A stretch of 64,000 bases of DNA from assembly GCA_963556695.1 (NCBI GenBank), contig CAUWAG010000019.1, forward strand, positions 434,001 through 498,000, read 5' to 3'. How positions within the stretch are numbered: the stretch's first letter is position 1; every line of letters starts with the position of its first letter. The stretch comes from Anthostomella pinea (taxonomy: Eukaryota; Ascomycota; Sordariomycetes; Xylariales; Xylariaceae). The translations under genes and the position numbers were made by a program. Of this stretch, positions 35,219 through 46,309 are shown piece after piece. Under the pieces are notes generated by a model. That model made no database searches. It saw nothing but the letters and a program-made list of their open reading frames with translations, and had not been told where the DNA came from.

Positions 35219-35558
35219 TGTCAGGAAGCACATTCTGGGAACAAAGGAACCATTCATATACATATACATGGCCCCCAGGCCTGACTAGTATTGTAGCCCT
35301 CTGCAGAACAACATACATTCTATCAGCTTTTCCTGAAGGACCAGATGGATGACCCCAAGGTCATACCGCCGCAACAACGGGGATGGGCCCGTGAGCGGGA
35401 CTGACTGTACTTATTATCTTGAGACCTCCACAACCCTGCGATACAGAGGCTCTGGGAGGCGTGGTTTGCACTACTGAGGAGCTACCCCCCACGTTAAATA
35501 CAATCAATCAATCAATCAACATACATTCTATCCCCCCCTTATGGTTGGCCTTCTGACA
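35219..35558 (+). repeat. Gypsy I 3' LTR, split by a LINE fragment
   Basis: The LTR begins TGTCAGGAAGCACATT just after a purine tract and ends CTTCTGACA at 35558, followed by the CTGTG duplication. A 192-bp LINE 3' end (35325-35516) and its 16-bp duplication are inserted in it. Confidence 0.92.
35325..35516 (+). mobile_element. 5'-truncated LINE insertion (3' end only)
   Basis: 192 bp matching the last part of LINE-A and LINE-B, from the region just after the ORF2 stop to the tail. It is flanked by a perfect 16-bp duplication, caacatacattctatc (35309-35324, 35517-35532). The uninterrupted LTR at 9633-9764 shows the empty site. Its tail is (CAAT)n rather than the (CAAA)n of LINE-A and LINE-B, so it came from another subfamily. 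Confidence 0.93.
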
Positions 35559-36635
35559 CTGTGCCAAATCGTCCGCCTTGGGTAAGACTCGTTCCATTCC
35601 TCAATCATAGTGTCAAAGTCCCCTATATCATATCTTGGCTCTGAGCACCAACGATAAGGTCCATCAAGTGCCATGCTGGGCACAGTGTAGGAATGGTTGA
35701 AGTCGATGATTTTAACACCTAGGTAATTAATCTCCTTGACGTCTCTGAGGACGATGCCGAGACCATGGAAGTCGTACAAGTCGTCCACCATCTGTGGAAC
35801 CATCTTGGGCTTGAATTGTCCACAAGTCTGCACGTCCACGTATTCCTTGACCAACGCCATGATCGGTTGGGCTTCCAACACTCTTTCATACTCCCCCAAT
35901 CCACTGTTAAGGTTGTCCAGGATGAGCTGCTTATTCTTCTTCAAAAGGTACTTGATTTCTTCGTCACTTAAACTTTCGTCGCTATCAGAGTCAGTGACCC
36001 CCTTTGACTGCAGGCTTTCATCGTGAGATTGATCGTCAATGAGCTGCTGATGCTTCTCCAAAAGGTCCTCCAATTCCTCGTCGCTTTCATAGTCCGGGGG
36101 GACCTCGATGATGCCCCTGACTTTTGGGACGCCTCTCAAATCGGTCTCTGCGCTTATCCAAGGATCCGGCCAGAACCCCTTTGACTGCAGGATTCTATCG
36201 TGAGAATGGTCAAGAGTGAGATAACCATAGCACACTTCACTGCCAAGTCTTCTCGATGACACTCCTTGAGTCTGCCATAAGCTCGACACTCGGCAAAGAA
36301 GGGTAAAGTCTGGTACTCCCAATCTGCCGGTCTCAGCCCACTCTTCGCGTTCACGTTATTCTCATTGAGGTTGGGCCTCCACGACGGTCCTGGATACTGT
36401 CTACTTGATTTCTGTGAGAAGTTGAACTGTGACGCGTTAGCCTAAGTCCGATGTGACCATTAGGCGAATAGATGCTGACTAGCTTCAAGGCATAGATTTT
36501 GTCATTAATTGACACCTTCCATACATGGGATGCCACTCTTTTACCCGCGTGTTTGATGAAATCTATTGCTGGCGCACAGTCCCCACCCGCGAAGGAGAGA
36601 AGCTGTGGACCTTCTATCGGGGGAAGCGCGGCCAT
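35559..36635 (-). pseudogene. FTA2-like (kinase-fold) gene, 5' part, split by Gypsy I
   Basis: The minus-strand gene starts at the ATG at 36635 (MAALPPIEGPQLLSFAGGD). Exon 1 (36635-36480) contains HVWKVSINDKIYALKL, a kinase-like lysine strand. An intron follows (36479-36427; GTCAGC...GCTAAC...CACAG). Exon 2 reads FNFSQKSSRQYPGPSW and FFAECRAYGRLKE and reaches LAVKC. An extra TG dinucleotide near 36230-36234 shifts the frame there. The rest (CYGYLTLDHSHD; GIVLRDVKEINYLGVKIIDF; DTMIEEWNESYP) continues in the next frame until the Gypsy I insertion at 35559. This layout recalls fungal FTA2/Sim4-complex-like proteins, which share the kinase fold. An uncharacterised kinase-like family is the alternative. 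Confidence 0.65.
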
Positions 36636-37080
36636 AGCTGAGGATTACGTCGGATGCTTGCCCAGCTATCGATGGATGTCGCACGAGCTTATTGCTAAAA
36701 AGAAGGAACATGGCGTGTGGTCATGCTTGTCCCTGGTTTTCTTTGTATGGCGGGTTCAATGCCTCGCTCTTTGTACTGTCAGTCAAGGCGTGGTCGATGT
36801 TGGTAAGAGAAAGAGTGATACATTACAAGTTGACTCGTAGGCCGGAACATTCTTAATCCGAAAGAGCCCAGCTTGAAGCCCCGCGCTGCTCTCCACTCTC
36901 AGCAATCCATGTTTCCTCAACCTCACGACCACCACTTGCAGTATCAATGTGAAGACAAAGGCAAATTCAGATTATGAAGCGCTGACAGCTGTTACAAGTT
37001 GTTTGTAATGTAGTCCATTGCTTGAAGAGTGATCAATGTATCGACAAGTCCAAGTAAACGTACACCCATCTCTCCAGTCC
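36636..37080. other. Intergenic: promoter side of the FTA2-like gene and 3' flank of the PKS
   Basis: No open frame or element that I can support. It should contain the upstream region of the disrupted FTA2-like gene and the PKS terminator. No distinct motif was recognised. Confidence 0.5.
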
Positions 37081-40000
37081 CTATTCCTCTTTACCCGTTT
37101 CTTCATCCGCCGCCACCACTTTCACGGTAACCAGCCTAGAGCCTTTCGTCACTATCCCAGCCAGTTCATCGATGCTGTTCGTGCTCCACATGACAAGCAG
37201 TGGTAGGTTAACTTGAAGATAGGCACTGATCCAGTTCCTCAACTCGACACCAACAAGCGAGTCAACGCCGTACGAGTCCAAACTCCGCGCTGAGATGATT
37301 TCATCGGGTCCAAGGGCGAGTATTGTGGCCAGTTGCTTGACAATCGCTCCGCGGACAGTGTCTAATGCCTCCTCGTGAGTTGACGCGGTCCGAAGAATCG
37401 ACCCAACGTCGTCAGCAGCACCGGCCGTCTGCCTTCCAATTTGATTCTCCCGTCCGAGGTGTGCAAACTTCTTGTCGTTCGTCCAGTACATCGCCTCGAG
37501 TCCACGCTCGGTACCAGAAGGCACCAATCCGATCGACGACTGGCAGTAACCCGTTTCATTCCGGAGAACGTGGCCCAGATGGGACAAGAATTCGGCAATA
37601 GTGACGTTGCCCAGGCCATTCCGGCGCAGGGTCGCCGCCACCTCTGGGTTCTCACTGACGTAGCCCGCCTCGATGACAGCACCGACGTTTATCGAGTAGG
37701 CCGCCAAACCTAGCCGCTGGCGGTAGTGAGCTATTCCGTCCTGGAAAGAGCAGGCTGCGGCGTAATTGCTCGAGCCGATATTGCCAACAACGGACACCAC
37801 TGAGGAGAGCATGATAAAGAAGTCCAGGTCAGACGGTAGAAGGGTGTGCAAGTTCCACGTGCCTCGTATCTTCGGACTGGTAGCTTTGCACCATTGCTCC
37901 ACCGTCATGTCATCCAGAAGAACGTCATGGAGGACCATGGCAGCCTGTATGAGCCCGCGGATACGTGGCATTGTGTCCCGAAGGTTGGCCAATGCGCGGT
38001 CCAACGAGTCTTCCGACGTGACATCGCACTTGTCGACCCGCACAGTGACTCTCGAAGATCCTAGTCTGTCTAGGAAGCTTCGGGCTTCCGAGTCGACGTG
38101 GGCCGATCGGGAGAAGATGACGATATGGCGGGCACCTTTCTCTGCCAGCCAGTCGACTATCCTTCTCCCTAGACCTCCCAGGCCCCCAGCCACGATATAG
38201 GTCGCATCCGAGTGGAGCTGAACTGGCTCAGGCCTTTGTTCGACAACCTTTTTCACCCAATGTCAGCATCAAACCTTTGCAGGACTTCCAAAGGACGTCT
38301 TGGGCACCACTTACCTGAACCTTCTGCTCTGGCTCCACCGTCAAGATCACTTTACCCGTATGCTTATCAGCCTGGATTAGGCGGAAGGCTTCCCCAATCT
38401 GAGAAATTGCGAACTTTGTCAGTTTGACGGGTTCGACGGCCCCGCTAGCGAATAGGCCCATAACCTCGTGCAGAAGTTTATGTGCTAAACTCTTCCTGGT
38501 GACGATAACATGTGCCAGGTCGACGTAGACGAACGTGATGTTGTTGAGCAGGAACTCCATGGGCATCAGCGCGTTTTCCATCAGGTCCTTCCGCCCGATC
38601 TCGACGAACCGCCCAAACGGAGCAAGCGAGTTGCACGACTCGCGGAACATCTCTCCGCTGAGGGAGTTGAGGACGACGTCCACCCCGTTGCCGCCGGTCA
38701 GGTTTTGGATTTTCTCGCGGAAGGCGGTGGTTCGGCTGGAGAAGACGTGGTCCTCGGCAATGCCAAACTCCGTAACCAACAGATCTGCCTTCGCGTCATT
38801 CCCGCAGGTGACGAAGATGTCAGCGCCAATGTGACGGGCGAGCATGATGGCTGCTTGGCCGACCGCTCCGGCTGCTGAGTGGATGAGGATACTCTCGCCC
38901 TTCTTCAACTTGCCAGCATACACCAGACAGTAGTAAACCGTGGCCCAGACAATGGGTATCGATGCCGCGGCAACTAGGTCCATCTCCTCGGGTATGACAT
39001 GAGAGCAGTCTCCGTGGACGATGGGGTAGTTCGTATACGATTGGGAGTATAGAGCGCAGACGCGATCTCCGGGTTTGAATCTGCCCCCCATGTTAGACCC
39101 AACCTCGAGCACGACTCCGCTGCAGTCATTCTGCATCTGAGTGATGCCCTCGAGCTGGCCCGAGGCAATGAGCACGTCCTTGAAGTTGATACTTGCGGCG
39201 CAAAGCTGCAACTTGATGTGGTCGGGATCGAGCGGACCGGCCATCCCAGGGTTATCCACCCATCGTATGGTGTCGAGCACACCAGGAACGGCTAGCTCTG
39301 CCGACATGACTCTGCTGTTCATGAACGGTGCCTCCTCCGGTTGCGACTCGCCCAAGTCCCGACGGATATGGCTGTCGAGACCTGGCTCTGGTCGGACGCG
39401 GGAGACGAACAACTGGCCCTCCCTCTCCACAAATTCAAGCTCGACATCGCCGTTGGAAAGTCCAAGATCGGCCGTGGGGCTGTTCAGAATGGTTACCAGG
39501 GGCTCAAGACACTCCTCGAGGTCGCTCCCGATCTCTAGGCTGATGAGGCGCACAGAGGTATGCTCCTGGCGTATCGATCGGCAGAACCCATAGACCCAGT
39601 CGCCACCCGGTCGGTCTTGTTTCCCATTGGCCGTGCGCGTCACGAACATGACTGCTTTGGAGCCGATAATCCTAGCCTTGAGCGCATCAAATAATTCGCC
39701 ATCAACGTCCCAGGCCACACGATCGCACACCTCGGGCAGAATGATGGACAGTTTGTCGCCAAGGACAGGTGAAGATGATGCAGAGAGCTCAACCTTGCGG
39801 TCCCAAAGACGCTTCTGGAGCTTGTCCGTGAAGGTAGTCCCGAGGGACTGATCGGAGCATGTGACTACATCAATGTCCATGGGCGGCGCCGACGGAGCTG
39901 GCTCCGGATTTTCCGATACGAACACTGTAATGGTGCCACCATCGGCCACCGGGTAATCCCAAAACAAGGGCTCGTTCTGGACGAAACCCGCCTTTTGGAG

Positions 40001-43000
40001 TCTCTGTACCCATTCGGGGCGAGAGAGAAGGGGCGAAAGTTTTCGACCTTCGTCGTAGCCTGCCCACCAACCGGCAAAGGCACCAAACACGAAATTGTAG
40101 TATGGTCGATTCTCGGTGAGCTCCATCAGGATCAGCTTCCCACCGGGGCGAAGCAGCGCCCTGGCATTATCCAGGACGACGTCAATACGAGAAGTGGCGT
40201 GGATGACATTGCTAGCGATGACCACATCGTAGCTATGTGGTTTAAACCCGTTCGCCTCGGGGCCGTCTTCGATATTCAGGGTCTTGTACTGAACGATGTT
40301 CGCGAAGTCGGCGAGCAATTCTTGGGCCGCCGGGAAAAACCCAGGCGAGATGTCTGTGAAATCGTAAGAGGATGCCAGAACCTTGCTAGAGCTTTGCAGG
40401 GCCTGTAGGATGGGCAGAGAAGCCGATCCGGTGCCCGCGCCGATTTCGAGGAGTTTCATGTTGGGGTTCTGGCGACCGAGCCCGCCACAGTATGCCGAGA
40501 TCTGAGTGATGCAGCGAGCACAGCGCTCTTCCGAGTAGAGCCTGTTTAGCAGGTTGCCCTCGGTCAGCAAGGACAGCGGGTGCACCGTCCCACGCAGAAG
40601 CTCGTTCAGTGGTGGTCCTAGACGCTTCAATGCCTGTCCCACTATGCTGTCGTCTGCCTCCGCCACGCTCAGCAAAGCGGGATCAGGCTGCTGGTCGGAC
40701 AGCGTCTGCATCCAATCGAACCAGTGACGCTGGTAGCCTTCGGCTACATCGTCTGCCGATGTGGACGCTAGAGAGCTCTTGACGTAATGCAATGTCAGGG
40801 CGACCAGCGCTCGATGTTGCGCGAGAATGGACTTATCTTTGATCATTGATTTGCACATCTCGTTGATGTGTTTGTTGGTTGTCTTGGGCATGTACGTCAC
40901 CCAGTCGACGACGTGGCACAGGTCCCTATTGCTCTTTTCGCCGATAGACAGGTCTGGTAGTTTCGTCGCGCTGACGCCCCACGCCTGCAGGACCATCTTA
41001 TCTTGTCTCTCTTTCTCAAAGACGCCGATGTCGAAAGTGAGAAAACTCTTCGTCCTCGTCGAATGACAAGTGGCCTCTTGGAGCGGTTGGGCCGGGTCCT
41101 GCTCGGCGACAATGAGCTTCTCGATGAACGTGGGTACAACGGGTGATGTGATCTTGTCCTCGAATATCAATATCGACATCATGCTGTGGTAGAGAACAGA
41201 GTCCAGGACCGCCGGATGGATTGTGTATGGAGCGGAAGGGGTAGTGCCAGCAGCTACGAATGATGCGTTCGAGATGGACGCGCCGTCGGTGGTTCTGATG
41301 TCGGTCAGGTTGTCGAACGGAGTGCCCCAGTTGAGACCCAGGTCACCGGCCCTGTGGTAGAATTTCTTGGGTTGGATGTGCTGGGCATGGGTCGGCAGTG
41401 CGACTTGAGTGAGTGCAATGCCGTCGTCATTACTGGTAACTCGTGATTTGAGGACCACCTGCAGGAGGCCGCGGCAATGTTCGGTCCAGCTATTGTCGGT
41501 GGACGTGGTGAAGATTCGGAACTCTTGCCACAGCTTCGACGACTTTCTCGCCGACACTGGCTGCGGTCGCAGTGACAAGCTGATTTCCAGGTCGGTCTTG
41601 CCAATGTCCATGACCAGCGCCTGTGAAATGGCAACGTTCCGGAGCACGAAACGGTCAATACCGGCTTCTGGACTTCGCAGGAACGTGTCTTGTCGCGCCG
41701 CTTGGAGGGCCATGGCAAGGTATCCGGCGGCTGGGAAGATGGTCTGGCCTTGTATGACATGCCCACTGAGCCAGGGGACGTCTTTCAAATTGAGGTAGCA
41801 CCGCCATCTGGGCTCCTGCGGGTTGTTGTCGTGGATGAGCGTGCCGAGAAGCTCATGGGGCAGGAATTGGCGGTTGCGGTACGCTACCGAAACTCGACTC
41901 TCGTGCCAAAACGACTTGGAATGGTCGAAAGGATACGGGGGAAGATCCGTCAGGGGCGAAGGAGGATTCCGGAAACCCGCATTCACCTTCCAGAATGCCG
42001 CAGGAGCCTTCTGTAAGTATAGGGACCGCAGCATCTCCAGCATGGAGAGCTGGGCATCTTTGCCGCGCTTCAGGGTGCCTGCGTATTGGATCTTGGTAGC
42101 CTCTCCGGCGAAAGACCGCAGAGTCTGCTTGATAGGGTTTTCCAGCTGAAAGTGGGATCCCAGTTCCAAGAGTAAGTCGACCCTTCGTGTCGCATCCTTT
42201 GCCACACATGTTTTCTTGAGGGCATCAGTGAAGCGGACTGGCGATACCAGGTTGTGCACCCAGTAGTCCTTGTTGATGGCCTGGTCTCCAAGCTCCTCGC
42301 CCGTTACCGTTGAGGCCATACTGATTTCGGACGCTGTCGCACTACCAGCGACGTCCTCGAGAGCCTCGTAGTACTTGGTTACTATCTGCAGCATCTGAGG
42401 CGAGTGATACGCAGCCCCACCAGTCCGAAGCAGCCGATTCCAGACATCTTGCTCGTCCAGTCGCTGCTTCAAGGAGGTGACCACGTCTTCGTCTCCAGAG
42501 ACCGTCACGCTGGAAGGGCTGTTGTAGCAGGCGACTGCTATCCTGGTGGCAGCAGCTTGGCCGAGCTGTTCGATTGACTGCTTGACCAGCTGTGCTGAAG
42601 CTCCGACGGCCATCATGGCACCAGCGCTGCCCTTGTTCTGCATTCGCAACTCGCTGGTGAGGAGACCGCGGTGATATGACACCTTCATGGCATCCTCAAA
42701 AGATATGGCTTCGGCGCAGTACGCCGCAGCGATCTCACCGCTGGAATGGCCAATCACGGCACGCGGAATAATTCCCAGGTCCTTGAGCGCGTCCACGAGA
42801 GAAATCTGAACCGCCGTCGAGATGGGCTGGGCGATGCACGGGTCCTCCATGCGGCTCTCCTCGTGTGCTTTCAACAACTCTTCAAACAGGTCCCACGAGC
42901 TTCCGCACTGCTCCAAGCATCGTCTTGCCCGCTTCATGCTCGCCGTGAAGCACGGCCATGATCCCAATAGCCCCTTGGCCATCCGTGGATACTGCGCTCC

Positions 43001-44973
43001 CTGGCCACTGAAAACAAAGCCAATGCGAGGGCTCGTCTGGCGGTCGGACCGAGGTATAGGCTGTGCTGACAGTTCCGAGAGCTGGCCGACGAGATCGTCT
43101 AGCCCGGAGGCGATGATCCCGACCCTGTTCTCCAGCACTGACCTCTGCTGAAGTGTGTGTGCGAGGCGGGTCAGCAACATGTCTGTATCGACCGTGTCTG
43201 ATTGGCTTTTCAGGTACTCGGCGACGCCAACTGCCATGCTCTGGCACGATCTTTCGCTGGCGGCGCTGAGAACGAACAGTTGATGCTTGGACTTGGGCTC
43301 ATCAGCATCGCTACCGTTGGGCATGTGCCAGCCATTGGTGTGAAGCCCGTTGCCATTGGTGTGAGTCCCATTACCATTTGTGTGAAGCCCATTGCCATTG
43401 GTATGAAGTCCATTACCATTGGTGTGAACCCCGTTACTTAGGCTTGGCTCATCCTTCACGGAGGCGGCAGAGTCGAGGATAACGTGGGCATTGGTTCCTC
43501 CGTAGCCAAAGCTATTCACGGAAACCCTCTTGACCGAGCCAGATTCGACATGCAGTGGAATTCTGAGGTTGAGTTGCTCCAGGTCAATTTCCGGATTAGC
43601 TTTCTCGAAATTCGCCTGGGGTGGTATCTCGTTGTGTTCAAGCATCAGGACGGCCTTGATGAGACCCGTCAAGCCTGCTGCGCTCTCCAGGTGCCCAATA
43701 TTCGCCTTGAGGGAGCCGATTGGGAGTGGCGAACCGGCTCCTCTCGTGGCACCGAGGATTTTTGCGATGGCTTTGGCCTCGATGGGGTCGCCAACCTTTG
43801 TGCCCGTGCCATGAGCCTCGACGTAGTCTGCGTATGGAGTCAGGCCGACCTGAGCATATGCCTTCGCAATGGCAGCGGACTGCGCCGAAGCACTCGGAAC
43901 ACTGATACCCTGGGTCCTGCCGTCCTGGTTGACGACAGAGTTCCGAATGACGGCACGGATTGGACAGCCCCCCTTCTTGGCAAGTGAAAGGGGCATGAGA
44001 ACAACTCCTGAGCAGCCTTCACCTCTCCCATAGCCATTGGCCTCCAGGGCGCGGTGGTCGAATGAGAAGGATTGACCCTTGTTGGAAAACATTTTGAGCC
44101 GGCTCTGATAAGCATAGCGTTGGGGATCCAGCAGAAGGTTGACACCGGCCACGAAGGACGTGTCGGTCTCCCCCGAGCGAAGGCTCTGCACAGCCTGATG
44201 AAGTGCTACCAGACTAGCCGAGCAACCCGTGTCGAGGGTAAAACTCGGCCCCTTAAGATTGAAGCAATAGGAAACACGGTTCGATGCAATGGCTGAACCA
44301 ACTCCCGTGACCTGGTACGTGGGTGAGGAGTCGGTGTCTCTGGTGAGAATCTCCTGGTAGTCCGAGGCCCATAGTCCGACATAAACACCAGTGTTGGACC
44401 CCGAGAGCTGCTCAATGGTAAGACCGGCATTCTCAAAGGCCTCATAGGCAATCTCGAGGACGAGTCTTTGCTGAGGGTCCATGGCCTAGATGCGGACCCA
44501 CGTCGTCGTTAGTCATGGTGGTCACAATTTACGTTAACCTGGGCTACAGAAAGAACGTACGGTTGCCTCGACGGGGCTTATTCCGAAGAAAGAGGCATCA
44601 AAAGCCTTCACATCATGTTGAAGGAAGTTTCCGCCATCTGTGTTTGTCTGCTGCGTAGTCAGTAATCATGTGCAGAGCTGAGCCTATCTATTGCAGGATC
44701 TTGAGAGCTTCGTACCGTTCCAAACTTGAAGTCGGGAGAAGTGTCGTGGAAGCCTCCTTGGTTGAATCGATCTTTGGGAGTCTTTCCCCATGCCGACCGA
44801 CCTTGCTTGAGCAAGTCCCACAGCTTTTGGGGGTCTGATGCACTTCCTGGCAGCCTGCAGCTCATGCCTACGACGGCGATAGGCTCCAAGTGCCCTCCAT
44901 CAGCAGTTCCCGGAGAACATCCGTTCACTGTCGCCGTGCCGTTCTTGGTGGGCTTGGAATATTGTGAAGGCAT
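37081..44973 (-). CDS. Highly reducing polyketide synthase (KS-AT-DH-cMT-ER-KR-ACP)
   Basis: Iterative type I PKS, 2560 aa from exons 44973-44716, 44647-44561, 44485-38315 and 38247-37081. The introns (68, 75 and 67 bp) all have GT...AG ends and CTGAC/CTAAC-like branch sites. Splicing restores [26 protein letters not shown] and EQKVQVVEQRPE. Domains: KS ([13 protein letters not shown]; active Cys about 203 in DTGCSAS; EAHGTGT; NIGHLES), AT (GHSSGE, about 694), DH ([11 protein letters not shown], about 1023), C-methyltransferase (LEIGAGTG, about 1457), ER ([10 protein letters not shown], about 1982), KR (GGLGGLG, about 2194; NYAAACSF, about 2335, with Cys where the usual YxxxN Asn sits) and ACP (GVDSLVG, about 2501). 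There is no thioesterase, so the product must be handed on. The divergent NRPS is the obvious acceptor. Confidence 0.93.
43320..43440 (-). repeat. Coding minisatellite in the PKS KS-AT linker
   Basis: Four or so tandem 21-bp units encode the heptad HTNGNGL/T after the KS domain. The frame is preserved. It lies in a flexible linker, so length variation is probably tolerated. Confidence 0.85.
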
Positions 44974-45107
44974 GGTATCTGAAGACGGAAAGGGGTGTAA
45001 GGAGTGTAAGTGGAAGGTAAGCTTTGTTTACCCTCTCCAATGGCATCTGAAGACGAAATGAAGTGTAAGAGGAAGGGAAGCTTCGTCGTCTGCCCTTTCC
45101 CAATGGT
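44973..45107. repeat. 68-bp tandem duplication at the PKS start and 5' leader
   Basis: Two imperfect direct copies begin tggtatctgaagacg (44973) and tggcatctgaagacg (45041). Both run through agtgtaag, ggaag, aagctt and a C-rich end with ccaatgg. The first copy abuts the PKS ATG (44971-44973 on plus), so the 5' leader or proximal promoter has been duplicated. Confidence 0.75.
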
Positions 45108-45738
45108 AGCTTCAATCACGCCTCATTTATTCGGCTCCGACCTTTTGCATCCTCCGTTCCTGTCCGGGCCGAGCTGCTCACCGTCCAGATCGGCGTAATG
45201 CAGGTTAAACCAGCTTACGTGGTACGGCAGGGGATGTCAGATCATAACTTATTGAGGCGGTGAATCGCGAGTCATATTTTACCAAGACTTTAGTCCAGAT
45301 CATGAACAAGCTGACCCCGGTATCCTGTAGGCGTCAGTTTAGACTCTTCGGTCGTACGAGTCTATTTGTCTTGATGAGGTATTTTGCCGAATTCGTCAAA
45401 TCCTTCGCGCGTTTTACATGGTTATTGGACGATTCAAAGGCCCACGTGGCGTGGGGACCATCGGTCCGCATCTCTAGTGCATCCTTTCGGATCCTTCAAG
45501 TCGGGGGAGAACCCTGTGCGAGCCGGTGGCAGGGCTTAGCCTTACTAATTATATACGGAAAGCGGACTTTGGGATGCCGGTCTCGAGACCGGCAGGCGCC
45601 CGGCAAAATAAATGAGACGACCGTAGGTTCCCACCTAAATTCGCCTACTTCCCGATACAACCAGCGGGCGAAAAAGCTACTTGAAAATAAGCAGAAAATA
45701 GCTCATGATAGAAGATTGATTTAAAAACATGCCTATTG
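45108..45738. other. PKS-side half of the shared PKS/NRPS upstream region
   Basis: Non-coding upstream region of the PKS with no supported gene. Its right end carries the left copy of the 13-bp SINE duplication (aacatgcctattg, 45726-45738). No cluster-specific regulator site was recognised. Confidence 0.55.
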
Positions 45739-46296
45739 ATTGATTGATTGTATTTATCGTGGGTGCAGTCCCTCCATAGGGCAAACCACGCCTCCCAGGG
45801 CCATTGCATCGCAAGGTTGTAGAGGTATCAGTCTAGATACATTCAGATCCGCGCACGAGCCTATCCTCGCTGTAGCGGTACTAACCTGGAGTGACCAGAT
45901 GGTTTTAGTCAATACCCAAGCACAATTCCGTCAGAAAAACCTCCTATCCAGTGACAAAGCGACCCAGTGAACCTCAGTCCTCTGGTATACACATCGTTCC
46001 AATAGCCGTTCGATATATGTCGCATTGGTGGGTGAAATAGGTGTTTTATTATCTACTGGCGAGGGAAACCACAAGGGGAAAAACCTCGCAGGAGTGGGTG
46101 TTATGGAGACAAGCTGCTTGGCTATCGGGCTCTGCGATAATGGGGCCTCTCCACTGTCGTGTGCTGGTTGTCGACTCGCACAAGCCGGGTCAGAAGGGGG
46201 CCATAGCAGGATTCGAACCCACTGTTCTCGTCGCCCACCGCATAAACGAGAACACAACCAGGCGCATTTGACCCAGGACCATTGCGCCATACGGCC
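45739..46296 (-). mobile_element. SINE-like element: tRNA-like head, LINE-like tail
   Basis: A 558-bp insertion between perfect 13-bp copies of aacatgcctattg (45726-45738 and 46297-46309). Read on the minus strand it starts exactly at a tRNA-like sequence (46296-46199) with A- and B-box motifs. It runs through a body of unknown origin and ends in about 170 bp (45908-45739) that aligns, at a guess 70% identical, with the 3' end of the local LINEs, including gcaaaccacgcctcccag on plus. The final tail is (CAAT)n. A tRNA head, a body and a LINE-type tail flanked by a target duplication is the textbook SINE plan, implying mobilisation by a Tad1-like LINE. It lies in the shared upstream region of the PKS and NRPS. 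Confidence 0.82.
46199..46296 (-). ncRNA. tRNA-like head of the SINE with pol III A and B boxes
   Basis: 98 nt. The ends pair as a 7-bp acceptor stem (GGCCGTA with TATGGCC). The T arm is GTGGG-TTCGAAT-CCTGC, giving a perfect B box (GGTTCGAATCC). TGGCGCAATGG fits the A box. The D loop looks expanded, and an 8-bp hairpin (TGTTCTCG...CGAGAACA) replaces a normal anticodon arm or marks an intron, so no anticodon can be assigned. A functional intron-containing tRNA is possible, but its exact position at the duplication boundary favours a SINE head. Confidence 0.7.
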
Positions 46297-46309
46297 AACA
46301 TGCCTATTG

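Larger units (their letters stand above)
9633..35558 (+). mobile_element. Gypsy I: Ty3/gypsy chromovirus, degenerate host of the nested insertions
   Basis: The element is bounded by TGTCAGGAAG...CTTCTGACA LTRs (9633-9764 and 35219-35558) and flanked by a perfect 5-bp duplication, CTGTG, at 9628-9632 and 35559-35563. Its own sequence covers 9633-14421, 16656-17987 and 35026-35558. The rest is inserted DNA: a Fot1-like transposon, Gypsy II and a LINE fragment. Domain order is gag, protease, RT, RNase H, integrase, chromodomain, as in Ty3/gypsy chromoviruses. A purine tract (gaagaggggag) sits just before the 3' LTR. Stops (many TGA or TAG where CGA, CAG or TGG is expected) and frameshifts show it is dead. 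Confidence 0.92.

Noticed and set aside
46199..46296. A free-standing functional tRNA gene
   Set aside because: The D loop is expanded and no normal anticodon arm can be drawn. Its 5' end coincides with the 13-bp duplication, so a SINE head fits better. A functional tRNA is not fully excluded.
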